A stretch of 64,000 nt of DNA from Microbulbifer pacificus (GTDB lineage: Bacteria; Pseudomonadota; Gammaproteobacteria; Pseudomonadales; Cellvibrionaceae): contig NZ_CP137555.1 in NCBI RefSeq assembly GCF_033723955.1, forward strand, positions 1 through 64,000, in the 5' to 3' direction. Made by a program: the position numbers and the translations under genes. The notes beneath the pieces were generated by a model. That model ran no database searches and was not told the origin of the DNA. It was given only the letters and a program-made list of their open reading frames with translations. Within the stretch, counting starts at the first letter, position 1; each line of letters opens with the position of its first letter. Below, in pieces: positions 26,829-37,206 of the stretch.

Positions 26829-29800
26829 ATGGCAGGTTTTTTTATTGATCGCCCGATCTTTGCGTGGGTGATTGCCATAGTCGTGATGCTGTTTGGTGGC
26901 CTCGCGATTACCAAATTGCCGGTAGAGCGCTACCCGGATATCGCGCCCCCGGTGGTGTCCATCAGCGGTGCCTATCCCGGTGCCTCTGCCAAGGTGATTG
27001 AAGACACGGTTACCCAGGTGATCGAGCAGAACATGAAAGGGCTCGACGGCCTGCTGTACATGTCTGCCACCAGCCAGTCCATCGGCACCACAGAAGTCAC
27101 CCTGACATTTGCCAATGGTACCGATCCGGATATCGCCCAGGTACAGGTGCAGAACAAACTGCAGCTGGCCATGCCGTTGTTGCCGGAAGCGGTACAGCGC
27201 CAGGGGCTGACCGTGGGCAAAGGTCGCGCTGGCTTCCTGATGGTGGCGGGTTTCGTCTCCACCGATGGCAGCATGAAAAAAGAGGATATCGCGGACTACG
27301 TGGTGTCCAACGTGGTCGACCCGCTGAGCCGTGTACCTGGCGTCGGCAGCATTCAGGTGTTCGGCTCCAAGTACGCCATGCGTATCTGGCTGGACCCGAA
27401 CAAACTCGACGCGTACAAGGTTACCCCCACCGACATCATCTCGGCGGTGAACAGCCAGAACCAGCAGGTGGCCATCGGCAGCCTCGGCGGCACGCCGGCG
27501 ATCCAGGGGCAGCAGCTCAACGCGAGCATTACTGCGCAGAGTCGTATGCAGACGCCGGAGGAATTCCGCAATGTGATCCTGCGGGCCAATCCCGATGGTT
27601 CGGTGCTGAAGCTGGGTGACGTGGCGCGGGTGGAAATGGGGACCGAGAGCTACGACTTCCTCACCCGCTATAACCGCGCGCCGGCAACGGGTATCGCTAT
27701 TTCCCTCGCCACCGGTGCAAACGCACTGGAAACCGCCGACGCGGTTAAAGCAAAACTCGCGGAAATGGGCCCCAATTTCCCCACCGGCCTCAAAACCGTG
27801 ATTCCGTTCGACACCACGCCGTTTGTCGAGGTATCGATCAAGGGCGTGCTGCAGACGCTGGTGGAAGCGGTCATCCTGGTTTTCCTGGTGATGCTGCTGT
27901 TCCTGCAGAACATTCGCGCTACGGTCATTCCCACCATTGCGGTGCCGGTGGTACTACTCGGTACCTTTGGAGTGCTGTCGCTGCTGGGTTTCTCCGTGAA
28001 CATGCTGACCATGTTTGCCATGGTGCTCGCCATCGGTCTGCTGGTGGATGACGCCATCGTGGTGGTGGAGAACGTGGAGCGGGTGATGCACGAGGAGAAC
28101 CTCTCGCCCAAGGAAGCCACCAAAAAATCCATGAAGCAGATTACCGGCGCGCTGGTTGGTATTGGTGTGGTGCTGTCGGCGGTGTTCGTGCCCATGGCAT
28201 TTATGGATGGCTCCACCGGCGTGATCTACCGCCAGTTCTCCGCGACCATTGTTGCCGCTATGGCGTTTTCGGTTCTGGTTGCCATTGTGCTGACACCGGC
28301 GTTGTGCGCCACTATGTTGAAGCCGGCTTCCCACGGTGGCCAGAAAGGCTTCTTCGGCTGGTTCAACCGTAATTTCGATCGCAGTGCGGCAACCTATCAG
28401 CGCGGCGTGCGCGGCATTCTCGCGCGCAGCGGTCGCTTCATGCTGCTGTTTGTGCTGCTGACCGCGGTGATGGTGTTCCTGTTCGTGCGTTCGCCGAGTT
28501 CCTTCCTGCCGGAAGAGGATCAGGGTGTGCTCTTCTCTCTGGTGCAGACGCCGGTAGGGGCTACCCAGGAGCGCACCATGGAATCGGTGCAGAAACTGGA
28601 AGATCACTTCCTCAACAATGAAAACGAACTGGTAGAGTCGGTATTCTCGGTGCAGGGCTTCAGCTTTGCCGGTAGCGGCCAGAACAACGCCATGGCGTTT
28701 ATCAAACTGAAGGACTGGGACGAACGTGAAGAGGAATCCGAACAGGCCAAGGCCGTTGCCATGCGTGGCATGGGCGCCCTGAGCCAGATCAAGGATGCCA
28801 TCGCCTACGCGTTTTCGCCGCCGGCACTGCCGGAACTGGGTACCTCTGCCGGTTTCTCCATGTACCTGAAAGACAATGCCAACCGCGGGCACGAGGCACT
28901 GATCAATGCGCGCAACCAGCTGCTGGGCATGGCAGCCCAGAGCCCGCTGCTGACCGGTGTGCGCCCGAATGGCCAGGAAGATACGCCACAGTTCAAGCTG
29001 AAGGTGAACAATGCCAAGGCGGCGGCACTGGGCGTGTCCATCGGCAGCATCAACAGCACCCTCGGCGTTGCCTGGGGCGGCCAGTACATTGATGACTTTA
29101 TCGACCGCGGCCGCATCAAGCGCGTGTACATGCAGGCGGATGCGCCGTTCCGTATGAACCCGGAAGATTTCCGCCTGTGGTCCGTGCGCAACAGCAATGG
29201 TGAAATGGTGCCGGTGTCTTCCTTTGCCTCCTTTGACTGGGAGTACGGCTCGCCGCGTCTCGAGCGCTACAACGGTGTGCCCGCAGTGCAGATCCAGGGG
29301 CAGGGCGCTCCGGGTGTCAGCTCCGGTGAATCCATGGCGGAAATGGAACGTCTGGTTAGCCAGCTGCCGGAAGGTTTCGGCCTGGAGTGGACCGCGCTGT
29401 CATACCAGGAGCAGCAGGCAGGTTCCCAGACCACGCTGCTGTATGCACTGTCGATTCTGATCGTGTTCCTGTGCCTGGCGGCACTGTACGAGAGCTGGAC
29501 CGTACCCACCGCGGTACTGCTGGTAGCCCCGCTGGGTATTCTCGGCGCGGTACTGGCCAGTAACCTGCGCGGTTTTGATCGTGACATCTACTTCCAGGTC
29601 GCCATGCTCACCACCGTGGGTCTGACCAGCAAGAACGCGATCCTGATCGTGGAGTTTGCCAAGCAGAACCTGGAAGCGGGCATGGAGCTGATTCAGGCCA
29701 CCATGCATGCGGTACGCGACCGCCTGCGTCCGATCATCATGACCTCGCTGGCCTTCGGTCTCGGGGTCCTGCCGCTGGCGATTGCCTCTGGTGCCGGTTC

Positions 29801-30002
29801 CGGCGCGCAGCAGGCCATCGGTACCGGTGTTCTGGGCGGCATGATTGTGGGCACACTGCTGGGTATCTTCTTCATCCCGCTGTTCTTTGTGGTGGTGCAG
29901 AAAATGTTCGGTGGCAAAAAGGCCGCGGCGAATGCAGAACATTTCGCCGACAAGCGTGCCTTGGAAAGCAATTCATCCGAGCGGCGCACCGAACCCGCGT
30001 AA
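26829..30002 (+). CDS. RND multidrug efflux transporter (AcrB/MexB type)
   Basis: A 1057-residue inner-membrane proton/drug antiporter of the HAE1 family with 12 predicted transmembrane helices and two large periplasmic loops. It starts [20 protein letters not shown]. The proton-relay Asp pair is in [18 protein letters not shown] (helix 4) and the relay Lys in [15 protein letters not shown] (helix 10). The domain order and length match AcrB. No outer-membrane channel gene follows, so it must use a TolC/OprM homologue encoded elsewhere. A strong terminator follows. Confidence 0.97.
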   Translation: MAGFFIDRPIFAWVIAIVVMLFGGLAITKLPVERYPDIAPPVVSISGAYPGASAKVIEDTVTQVIEQNMKGLDGLLYMSATSQSIGTTEVTLTFANGTDPDIAQVQVQNKLQLAMPLLPEAVQRQGLTVGKGRAGFLMVAGFVSTDGSMKKEDIADYVVSNVVDPLSRVPGVGSIQVFGSKYAMRIWLDPNKLDAYKVTPTDIISAVNSQNQQVAIGSLGGTPAIQGQQLNASITAQSRMQTPEEFRNVILRANPDGSVLKLGDVARVEMGTESYDFLTRYNRAPATGIAISLATGANALETADAVKAKLAEMGPNFPTGLKTVIPFDTTPFVEVSIKGVLQTLVEAVILVFLVMLLFLQNIRATVIPTIAVPVVLLGTFGVLSLLGFSVNMLTMFAMVLAIGLLVDDAIVVVENVERVMHEENLSPKEATKKSMKQITGALVGIGVVLSAVFVPMAFMDGSTGVIYRQFSATIVAAMAFSVLVAIVLTPALCATMLKPASHGGQKGFFGWFNRNFDRSAATYQRGVRGILARSGRFMLLFVLLTAVMVFLFVRSPSSFLPEEDQGVLFSLVQTPVGATQERTMESVQKLEDHFLNNENELVESVFSVQGFSFAGSGQNNAMAFIKLKDWDEREEESEQAKAVAMRGMGALSQIKDAIAYAFSPPALPELGTSAGFSMYLKDNANRGHEALINARNQLLGMAAQSPLLTGVRPNGQEDTPQFKLKVNNAKAAALGVSIGSINSTLGVAWGGQYIDDFIDRGRIKRVYMQADAPFRMNPEDFRLWSVRNSNGEMVPVSSFASFDWEYGSPRLERYNGVPAVQIQGQGAPGVSSGESMAEMERLVSQLPEGFGLEWTALSYQEQQAGSQTTLLYALSILIVFLCLAALYESWTVPTAVLLVAPLGILGAVLASNLRGFDRDIYFQVAMLTTVGLTSKNAILIVEFAKQNLEAGMELIQATMHAVRDRLRPIIMTSLAFGLGVLPLAIASGAGSGAQQAIGTGVLGGMIVGTLLGIFFIPLFFVVVQKMFGGKKAAANAEHFADKRALESNSSERRTEPA

Positions 30003-30043
30003 CGGGAATCCGCCGCAACGGAATTGAACAGACTGTAAACCTT

Positions 30044-30078
30044 GGCCGGGTAATGCATGTGCAGCCCGGCCTTTTTTG
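30044..30078 (+). terminator. Rho-independent terminator of the efflux operon
   Basis: GGCCGGG and CCCGGCC arms enclose a 14-nt loop and are followed by TTTTTTGTG, 42 bp after the pump stop. Confidence 0.8.
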
Positions 30079-30148
30079 TGTGTGGGATTTGCTGGTTCGC
30101 CTGCTGTCGGACGGATTTCGCGCGTGCCAAAAACTTTAGTGAAGTTGG

Positions 30149-31318
30149 CTATCGAACGATCGCCACGGATTTGATCTGCGCCCAGAGTTCACTCCCCGTA
30201 GTTATCGCCAGTTCCTGCAGTGATCGGCGGGTGATGCGTGCAATCAGGTGCGACTCGCCGTGCGCCATTGTTTGATCACCCGATGGTTGCAGGCGCAGTA
30301 ACACCATCGCCGGATCGCGATCTGCACTGATTTCCTGCACCCTTACCGGCAGGCGGTTCAGGATGCTGGTTCGGGTGTCCTCATTGAGGGTGAGGCTGAT
30401 GTCGCGGGCCAGGATACGCACGCGGATGGACTCTCCGGCTGCCTCACCGCTGTCGCGCAGCCACAAGTGCCCGCCGTCAAACTCCGCACGCGCCAGATGC
30501 CATTCACTGTTGCGCTCGGCAATCCGCGCCTGAATCAAAACCCCCAGATCGTCACCCAGTTGTACCGGAAAATCCGTGCGGGAAAGGATACTTGCCGCCG
30601 GTCCCTCGCGCTGGATTTTGCCGCTGTCCATCAGCAACAGATGGTCCGCGAGGCGGGCAATTTCCTCCACCGAGTGAGTGACGTAGATAATCGGGATATC
30701 CAGCGCGCGGTGGAGCTTTTCCAGATAGGGCAGGATTTCCCGCTTGCGCATCTGGTCCAAAGAGGCGAGTGGCTCATCCATCAGCAGCAGGCGGGGTTTG
30801 ACCAGCAGGGCGCGGGCGATGGCCACGCGCTGCTGTTCCCCACCGGAGAGGTTCGCCGGGAATTGGCCCAGCAGATGCTCAATCCCCATCAGGTCGATGA
30901 CCCGTTCGTATTCCGCCGGCGCGACCTCTTGCCAGGCACGCTTGCGTGCAAACGCCAGATTTTGCTCCGCACTCAGGTGCGGAAACAGACTCGGTTGCTG
31001 GAATACAAATCCGAGCGGGCGCCGGTGTACCGCCAGTGTTTTGCGCGGGTTGTGCGCGAGCTGCCACGGCTCACCGTTGACAGAGAGGCTGCCGTTGTCA
31101 CAGGGCTGCAGACCCGCCATGCAGCGGAGCAGGGTGGTTTTGCCGGAACCGGACGGGCCGAAAATACCGGTTACCCCGCGTCCCGGCAGGTCGAGTTTCA
31201 CATTCAGGGCAAATTGACGGTCGCCGGTGCTGCTCTGCAGGGGCAGGTGAAAATGCCCGACGATGCCATGCATGGGAACGTGAGATTGAGAGCCGGGAAA
31301 TTCTCGATCAGTTGCCAT
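30149..31318 (-). CDS. modC: Molybdate ABC transporter ATP-binding protein
   Basis: A 389-residue ATPase of the molybdate importer. Walker A GPSGSGKT at 54-61, Q-loop, signature [15 protein letters not shown], Walker [13 protein letters not shown] and switch His in YVTHSVEE. The C-terminal third has a TOBE/Mop-like domain that binds oxyanion for feedback in ModC proteins ([12 protein letters not shown] onward). The ATG overlaps the end of modB by 11 bp. The N-terminus is about 15 residues longer than usual; an ATG at residue 16 is an alternative but lacks a ribosome site. Confidence 0.94.
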   Translation of the reverse strand: MATDREFPGSQSHVPMHGIVGHFHLPLQSSTGDRQFALNVKLDLPGRGVTGIFGPSGSGKTTLLRCMAGLQPCDNGSLSVNGEPWQLAHNPRKTLAVHRRPLGFVFQQPSLFPHLSAEQNLAFARKRAWQEVAPAEYERVIDLMGIEHLLGQFPANLSGGEQQRVAIARALLVKPRLLLMDEPLASLDQMRKREILPYLEKLHRALDIPIIYVTHSVEEIARLADHLLLMDSGKIQREGPAASILSRTDFPVQLGDDLGVLIQARIAERNSEWHLARAEFDGGHLWLRDSGEAAGESIRVRILARDISLTLNEDTRTSILNRLPVRVQEISADRDPAMVLLRLQPSGDQTMAHGESHLIARITRRSLQELAITTGSELWAQIKSVAIVR

Positions 31319-32000
31319 AGCGCATCCCCACCGCCGATTTGCGCTGCTGCAGAAGGTACAGCAGAAGCAGCACTAGAAAGGAAAATCCGATCATTACTGC
31401 CGATAGCCAGTGGGCCTGGGTGTATTCAAGGGCCTCCACGTGGTCGTAAATCTGTACCGAAACCACGCGGGTCTCACCGGGAATATTGCCACCGATCATC
31501 AGCACCACACCGAATTCACCCACGGTGTGCGCAAATCCCAGCACGGTTGCGGTGAGGATGCCGGGCTTGGCGAGTGGTAGCGTCACATGCCAGAAGCGGT
31601 CCCAGGGGCCGGAATGCAGGGTTGCCGCCACCTCGGACGGGCGCGCGCCCTGTGCCTCGATGGCATTCTGGATCGGCTGCACCACGAACGGCAGCGAATA
31701 GAGTAGCGAGGCCACCACCAAACCCCAGAAGGTAAAGGGCAGGGTCCCCAGTCCGAGCAACTCGGTGAATTTGCCCATGGGACCTGACGGGCCCATGAAA
31801 ATCAGCAGGTAAAAACCGAGTACCGTGGGAGGCAGAACTAGCGGCATTGCCACCAGTGCGCTGACGGGACCCTTCATCGCCGAGCGGGTCTTTGCCAGCC
31901 ACAGCGCCAGCGGTGTACCCAGCAATAACAGCAAAACCGTTACGGTAGTGGCCAGACGCAATGTCAGCCAGATGGCGGCCCAATCGGCGTCACTTAGCAT
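31308..32000 (-). CDS. modB: Molybdate ABC transporter permease
   Basis: A 230-residue inner-membrane permease with about five or six helices. It shows the family start [15 protein letters not shown], the segment [15 protein letters not shown] (within [13 protein letters not shown]) and the EAA coupling loop around [24 protein letters not shown]. The gene overlaps modA by 11 bp and modC by 11 bp, an evenly coupled three-gene operon. No modE regulator is present. Confidence 0.96.
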   Translation of the reverse strand: MLSDADWAAIWLTLRLATTVTVLLLLLGTPLALWLAKTRSAMKGPVSALVAMPLVLPPTVLGFYLLIFMGPSGPMGKFTELLGLGTLPFTFWGLVVASLLYSLPFVVQPIQNAIEAQGARPSEVAATLHSGPWDRFWHVTLPLAKPGILTATVLGFAHTVGEFGVVLMIGGNIPGETRVVSVQIYDHVEALEYTQAHWLSAVMIGFSFLVLLLLYLLQQRKSAVGMRYGN

Positions 32001-32787
32001 TGTCGCCCCCGAGCGTAGAAGGGGTACCGTAGCCGTAGCTGCGAATGAGTGCGCTCACCTCGGCGCTATGCATATACGCCCAGAGTTGCTCCAGTGCGGG
32101 TACATGTTCCCCGCGCTTGAGCACCACCGCGTCCTGGCGGATCGGGCTGTAGAGCTGCACCGGTACAATCCACGCGGATCCTTCTTCAACCTTTCCATCT
32201 TTCAGAATCTGTGACAGTGCCACCAACCCCAGGTCGGCGTTTCCGGTCGCCACAAATTGATAGGTCTGGGAAATATTCTCACCCTGTACCCGGCGTGCGC
32301 GGGTTTGCTCTTCCAGCTGTAACTGCTGCAGCAGTTCCACTGCCGCCGCGCCATATGGCGCGAGTTTCGGATTGGCGATCGCGAGTTTGTTGTAGTCCCC
32401 GTGTTTCAGTACTTCGCCTGCCGCGTCTACAAATCCCGGTTTACTGGACCAGAGCGCCAGCCTGCCTTCGGCGTAGGTGAAGCGGCTGCCAGCGTCTGCC
32501 AGCCCAAGCTTCACCAGTTGTGCGGGCTTCGCCTGGTCTGCGGAAAAGAATGCGTGATAGGGGGCGCCATGGCTGATCTGGGCGAAAAACTTTCCCGACG
32601 AGCCAAACGCCAGCTTTACCCTGTGGCCACTGCGCTGTTCGAATCGCCTGGCAATTTCCTGCATGGGGGCGGTGAAGTTCGAGGCCACCGCGAGGGTCAG
32701 CTCGTCTGCCTGAGAAGGAATTGAGAAAAAAAGCGGGAAAAGCAGCAATACGCGCCCAAGTACCGCCCTGACATCCGAACCTTGCAC
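31990..32787 (-). CDS. modA: Molybdate ABC transporter periplasmic binding protein
   Basis: A 265-residue substrate-binding protein that captures molybdate (or tungstate) in the periplasm. Signal peptide with hydrophobic [14 protein letters not shown], then mature [19 protein letters not shown], the ModA start motif with the oxyanion-binding Ser/Asn. [10 protein letters not shown] and PYHAFFSAD follow. I set the start at a GTG (32787) because GGGAGG lies exactly five bases upstream and it gives a normal signal peptide. The ATG at 32835 would add 16 residues and lacks a clear ribosome site. Confidence 0.92.
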   Translation of the reverse strand: MQGSDVRAVLGRVLLLFPLFFSIPSQADELTLAVASNFTAPMQEIARRFEQRSGHRVKLAFGSSGKFFAQISHGAPYHAFFSADQAKPAQLVKLGLADAGSRFTYAEGRLALWSSKPGFVDAAGEVLKHGDYNKLAIANPKLAPYGAAAVELLQQLQLEEQTRARRVQGENISQTYQFVATGNADLGLVALSQILKDGKVEEGSAWIVPVQLYSPIRQDAVVLKRGEHVPALEQLWAYMHSAEVSALIRSYGYGTPSTLGGDNAK

Positions 32788-32899
32788 CAACGCCTCCCGG
32801 GAAGTCGCTTTTTTTATCGCCGTATAGTTGGGCATATAGCGCTTCAGGGCAAGTTCAAATTCCCGTACCCGGAGGCAAAGAAGCGAAGGGGGCAGGGAA

Positions 32900-33769
32900 C
32901 TAGTTGAGCTGTGGCACTGCTGGGTGGCCGGGGTCGGCTTTGCTACCGGCGTTGCCGTACCAGAAATGGTAGAAGTCCTCGGTCACCTTCTGTTCGATCT
33001 CTGTGGCGGATTCACGGGGGCAGAACAAGGTGATGGTCAGTACATCATGGCCAAGTTCGCTGGTGCTGAACTGGATTTTTGGCTCGACGCTGGCGAGCTC
33101 CACGCCCATGCGGTTTTCGATCAACTTGCAGTAGCGTTCGGCAACATCCTTAAAGGACTCGCAGTACTGCAATACACAATCGGTGATGAACTTTTTGATG
33201 GCAAACGGATTCTGCCCCTTGTTCTCGCGCACGATGACAAAGGTGTGCTCGATATAGCGGCGCATGAAGTTGAGGTTTTTCACCGGCTGGGAAAAGAACA
33301 CACTGTTTGGAACATACAGCGTGGTGCCGGTGTAGCCGTTGCCAAGGCCGTGTGGGTCGATTTCCAGCAGGGTGGTGCTCAACCAGTTGTTGTCGATTAC
33401 TTCACCAAACTGATCGCCAATTTTCACCCAGTCGCCAATGGTGAAGGAGCGCATGCTGGCCTGGTAAATGCCGCCAACCAGGCACTGCACCGCATCGCGC
33501 AGGGCCACCACGATGGCAACGGAGAAGGCGGCAATGGATAGCGCAAAATTCCGCAGCTCTGGCAGCCAGATGCCAAACAGGGCGAAGACAATGGCGAGAT
33601 TACCGATGTTGTGCACCGTGTGAATGCGGCGACGGATGTCCTGTCGTGGCCAGCTCGATTTCCGAAACAGCGTGGTCAGGATATAACGCACGACCAATAT
33701 GGCAGCGACCGTCAATAGGCTGATAACGAACTTGTTATGAATGAGCTTGGCGAGTAAATCGGCGGGCAT
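32900..33769 (-). CDS. Small-conductance mechanosensitive channel family protein (MscS)
   Basis: About 289 residues. N-terminal transmembrane helices (VISLLTVAAILVVRYIL; LAIVFALFGIWL) are followed by the pore helix region AFSVAIVVALRDAVQCLVGGI and the MscS beta domain FTIGDWVKIGDQFGEVID, with YVPNSVFFSQPVKNL after it. It probably opens under membrane tension to release solutes on osmotic downshift. The frame is open to a GTG at 33865, but the extra residues do not look like channel sequence, so the ATG at 33769 is preferred without a strong ribosome site. It follows the FAN1/helicase cluster on the same strand but is not obviously part of it. Confidence 0.88.
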   Translation of the reverse strand: MPADLLAKLIHNKFVISLLTVAAILVVRYILTTLFRKSSWPRQDIRRRIHTVHNIGNLAIVFALFGIWLPELRNFALSIAAFSVAIVVALRDAVQCLVGGIYQASMRSFTIGDWVKIGDQFGEVIDNNWLSTTLLEIDPHGLGNGYTGTTLYVPNSVFFSQPVKNLNFMRRYIEHTFVIVRENKGQNPFAIKKFITDCVLQYCESFKDVAERYCKLIENRMGVELASVEPKIQFSTSELGHDVLTITLFCPRESATEIEQKVTEDFYHFWYGNAGSKADPGHPAVPQLN

Positions 33770-33902
33770 GGACAATCCAACGTTGAAGACCGGTGATGCG
33801 GTTATTCCGGCGTGGCAAGGATAGTCGGATTGATTCGGTAAATGAACCCGCATATAGCGATTCACAGGCGCATTTCACATTTTCTGACAACAGGTATGCC
33901 AA

Positions 33903-34718
33903 TTAGTCTGCAGTGGCTTTGGATGATTTTGTCGCCGCCCGTTCGCTTTGCGCACGCAGCGCGTAGCCGAGCAGAGAAAAATATTCACTGAATGCGGCAT
34001 TGATGCGCTGTCGATGGGCTCCAGTCGGATAGAGCCCCATGCGCGCTTCCTCGGTGGCTTTGGTGCCAGAAACCAGAAAATTGTTGCTGATACTGGCGTC
34101 CTGCACGAAGGCTTCGAACGCCCTGGCGCAGATTTCCGCCGGGTCGCTGAAATAGATAGCGCCGTTGGCCTTATCCGCGGCGACCGAGACGCGGAAGAGC
34201 TCGCTGGGATTTTCGCCAGTTTCATCCAGCATGATCGCCCTGAAGCAGGCGAACAGGCGATCATTGAGCGGGTGTGGTATCGGTGTCGCGTCGCGCAGCC
34301 AGGCTTCCGAAGCGTAAGCGCGGTCGCCGACGTCACTGAATACCTTGTCGGCGAGGTAGTGATCCAGCGCGTGAAACCACTCGTGGGCGATGGACCCTGG
34401 GCCCGCATTTTTCGCCAGGGAAAAAGTACGGGTGGCGGGTTCGTAAAACGCCATGGTGCCAGGGCGCCCGCCGATGCCGTACTGGAATGCCAGCGTCTCG
34501 CGCAGGGAAATAAGAATTTCCGGCCCGCGCAGGATCGACATCAGATCCGCGAGGGCGTCGTAGAACAGGCCGGCGGCCCTGTCGCGTTCCGCTTCGGTCA
34601 CCCAGCGGCCGATACTGATGGCGCGGAAACCGAATTTTCGCCGCACATCCACAAAGCTCACGCTGGCGCTGTCGCGCTGTATCGGGCCGCGGCGGTAGAA
34701 CTGTCGTTTTGAAACCAT
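33903..34718 (-). CDS. CLCA_X-like protein with HExxH-type motif
   Basis: 271 residues. It starts MVSKRQFYRRGPIQRDSASV and continues VSFVDVRRKFGFRAISIGRWVT (in pieces), which I recall as the gammaproteobacterial CLCA_X family. The segment AHEWFHALDHYLADKVF contains HEWFH, a zinc-metalloprotease-like HExxH. No signal peptide, so cytoplasmic. It starts 10 bp after the nuclease-helicase gene and is probably co-transcribed with it, which suggests a DNA-linked role, perhaps proteolysis of DNA-bound protein; that is inference. Activity has not been established as far as I know. Confidence 0.7.
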   Translation of the reverse strand: MVSKRQFYRRGPIQRDSASVSFVDVRRKFGFRAISIGRWVTEAERDRAAGLFYDALADLMSILRGPEILISLRETLAFQYGIGGRPGTMAFYEPATRTFSLAKNAGPGSIAHEWFHALDHYLADKVFSDVGDRAYASEAWLRDATPIPHPLNDRLFACFRAIMLDETGENPSELFRVSVAADKANGAIYFSDPAEICARAFEAFVQDASISNNFLVSGTKATEEARMGLYPTGAHRQRINAAFSEYFSLLGYALRAQSERAATKSSKATAD

Positions 34719-34728
34719 GATTCTCTGA

Positions 34729-37206
34729 CTACTTCTGTGTGTCCCAGAAATTACCGAGCGCAGTCGACAGTACCTCGCCGTTGGCGCAGTGCTGTAGTTG
34801 CCAGTGCTGCGGGAACAGCGGCCGATAAAAAGGGTCGGCGAAGCGCGCGTCCGCGAGGATGACCACGCCGCGGTCTGTCTCGGTGCGGATCACACGGCCC
34901 GCGGCCTGCAGCACCCGGGTGAGTCCGGGATAGCGATAGGCGATATCGAAACCATTGGAGAAAACCTTGTCGCCACCAGTTGCTGCGGCCTGTCGCAACA
35001 ACTCCTGCTCCTCGCTGACTTGCGGCAGTCCGACACCGGCGAGTATGCATCCCACCAGTTGTTCTCCCACATAGTCGATGCCCTCGCCGAATATGCCGCC
35101 CATGATGGCAAAGCCAAGACTGCGCCGATTGTCGCTGAAACGGTCGAGAAACGCTGCGCGTTCCTGTTCACTGGCGCCCGCGGTTTGCTGGATCAGGTCG
35201 ATTGCAGGATGTTGCGCGGCAAAGCGCTCGGCGACTTGCTGCAAAAACCGGTAGGAGGGGAAAAACACCAGATAGTTGCCGGGGCGGCTGTGGTACACCC
35301 GCGCGATCAACTCCACCAGCGCATCCGCGGCACTCTCCCGCGCCCGGTAGCGTGTGTCCAGGTAAGGGCACAGAAATACACCGAGCTGATTGGACGCGAA
35401 GGGCGAGGGCAGTGACAGGTAGGGGGCTTCCGCTGCCACGCCCAGTTGCCGCTGTATGTAGGGGGCCGGGCGCAATGTGGCGGAAAACAGGATCACCCCG
35501 TGGAACTGCCGGAAGCACTGTTGCAGAAAGTCTGCAGCGCTGATGCACATCAGCTTGAGTTGTTGCTCCTGCCAGGGCGCGTCCCGATTCTCCCGCCGGG
35601 TGAGGCAGCGGTGCTGATCGTTCAATAGGCCGACGATGGTCAGGAACCGGTACAGGCCATTCAGCCACTCGCCAATTTCCTCGGGCGGTGATTGCGACTG
35701 TTCCCACATCTGGCTTACCACGGCCATGATTTTGTGTGCGGCGGTAATGACCGCATCCGGGCCATGGTTAGCATCGCTGGTTGTCTTTGTATCCATGGGT
35801 GTCAGCCAGGCTTCGGCGGCTGCGTCCGCCGGTCCCGGGTGGAAGCGTTCATCCCGGGGTCTTTCGTCAACCCACTGATCCAGTGCCCGCACCAGTGCAT
35901 TGATCGCGCGTTTTAACGCCGGGTAGCCCCGGCAGTCTTTGGCGGCCTGTCGGCTACCGCGGCGGGACAGCTGTGCGCTGTACATGCCGCGCGCGCGATC
36001 GCCCAGGTTGTGTGCCTCGTCCACCAGCAGCGCACGCCGTTGCTGGTCACTTTGCAGGCTGTTCAGGCGCACCAGAGGATCGAATACATAGTTGAAGTCG
36101 CACACCACCAGATCGACCCACGGCAGCATCTGTAGCGATAGCTCAAACGGACACAACTGCAGTGCATCTGCCACCGCGGCGACTTTTTCCGGTGTCAGTA
36201 GTGGCTGTCCGAGCAGCTGCTGGCGGGCTTCGGGTAAACGGTCGAAAAAACCCCGCGTGCGCGGGCAGATGCCATCGGCATCGGGGCTGCACAGGCCGAG
36301 TCGGCAGGCACAGGTTTTGTCCTTGGCCTGGATCTCCAGCAGGCTCAGCTTGAGGCCCTGCTCGTGTAACCGCGTGGCGGTTTCCCGCACCACCTGGCGA
36401 CCGGAGTTTTTCGCGGTCAGGTATACCAGCTGGTCCAGGTGGTTTTCCCCCAGTGCCTTGATCGCCGGGAACAGGGTGCTGACGGTCTTGCCTATGCCGG
36501 TAGGCGCCTCCGCCACCAGTTCACCGCCGTCGCGCAGGCAGCGGTACGCGGAAATCGCCAGCTCGCGCTGGCCCGGCCGGAAGTTGGGGAAGGGGAATTC
36601 AAGGGCGTGTGCGCTTGTGCGTACGCTGTTGCGCTGCTGTTGCCACGCCCGGTGCCATTCGAGGTAACTGCGCAGCGCCTTGTGGGCAAAGTCTTCCAGC
36701 TCCGGCCAGGCAAATTCACGCAATTCAGGGTGGGATTTTTTCTGCTTGAGGTTGTACCACTGCATCTGCAGGCGCAGGCAATCCGCCCGATCCGGTGCCG
36801 CTCCGGTGCCCTCCTGGCGCTGCAGCAGATAGCAGAAACCGTAGATCTTCAGTTGCGCCCAGTGCAGCTCGCGCACGGAATCCGCTAGCTGCTCGGGATG
36901 GCAGTAGGTGGTCTTGATTTCGTCCAGCTGTGCGGGGCGATGCAGATCCGACTGCGGGTGCACGATGTCCACACGGCCGCTAAGCACAATCGTTTCGCCA
37001 AGAAACGGGTACTCCACTTCCAGCCGGTATTCCGCCTCGCTGCCGGGCGGGCGTTTTTTCTGCAGCTTCTGGTGGGCGCGAATGCCCTCAAGCGCAGTGG
37101 GACCACTGGGGGTATCGGCGATCAGGTCTCCTGTCCGGCATGAAAAGGCGACCAGTTCACCCACCGACAATCGCAAGATTTGCCGTTCGCTCACGTTGCC
37201 TGCCAT
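34729..37206 (-). CDS. RecB/Cas4-type nuclease fused to XPD/DinG-family helicase
   Basis: 825 residues. The N-terminal domain has RecB-family nuclease residues in order: His45 in GIRAHQ, Asp80 in SGRVD, Glu96/Lys98 in DEIK, and Gln118/Tyr122 in QLKIYG. The helicase part has Walker A APTGIGKT (about 234-241), a cysteine cluster suited to an Fe-S cluster (CACRLGLCSP, then CPRTRGFF and CPFEL), DEAH in LVDEAHNLGDRA, and motif VI in AAGRVIRTETDRG. It is thus a 5'-3' type superfamily-2 helicase with a built-in nuclease. It overlaps the FAN1 gene by 16 bp and is surely coupled to it. Likely role: processing of damaged DNA, for instance crosslinks or forks. Confidence 0.9.
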   Translation of the reverse strand: MAGNVSERQILRLSVGELVAFSCRTGDLIADTPSGPTALEGIRAHQKLQKKRPPGSEAEYRLEVEYPFLGETIVLSGRVDIVHPQSDLHRPAQLDEIKTTYCHPEQLADSVRELHWAQLKIYGFCYLLQRQEGTGAAPDRADCLRLQMQWYNLKQKKSHPELREFAWPELEDFAHKALRSYLEWHRAWQQQRNSVRTSAHALEFPFPNFRPGQRELAISAYRCLRDGGELVAEAPTGIGKTVSTLFPAIKALGENHLDQLVYLTAKNSGRQVVRETATRLHEQGLKLSLLEIQAKDKTCACRLGLCSPDADGICPRTRGFFDRLPEARQQLLGQPLLTPEKVAAVADALQLCPFELSLQMLPWVDLVVCDFNYVFDPLVRLNSLQSDQQRRALLVDEAHNLGDRARGMYSAQLSRRGSRQAAKDCRGYPALKRAINALVRALDQWVDERPRDERFHPGPADAAAEAWLTPMDTKTTSDANHGPDAVITAAHKIMAVVSQMWEQSQSPPEEIGEWLNGLYRFLTIVGLLNDQHRCLTRRENRDAPWQEQQLKLMCISAADFLQQCFRQFHGVILFSATLRPAPYIQRQLGVAAEAPYLSLPSPFASNQLGVFLCPYLDTRYRARESAADALVELIARVYHSRPGNYLVFFPSYRFLQQVAERFAAQHPAIDLIQQTAGASEQERAAFLDRFSDNRRSLGFAIMGGIFGEGIDYVGEQLVGCILAGVGLPQVSEEQELLRQAAATGGDKVFSNGFDIAYRYPGLTRVLQAAGRVIRTETDRGVVILADARFADPFYRPLFPQHWQLQHCANGEVLSTALGNFWDTQK

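Noticed and set aside
30467..31555. 362-codon plus-strand frame opposite modC
   Set aside because: Shadow of modC/modB, both certain.
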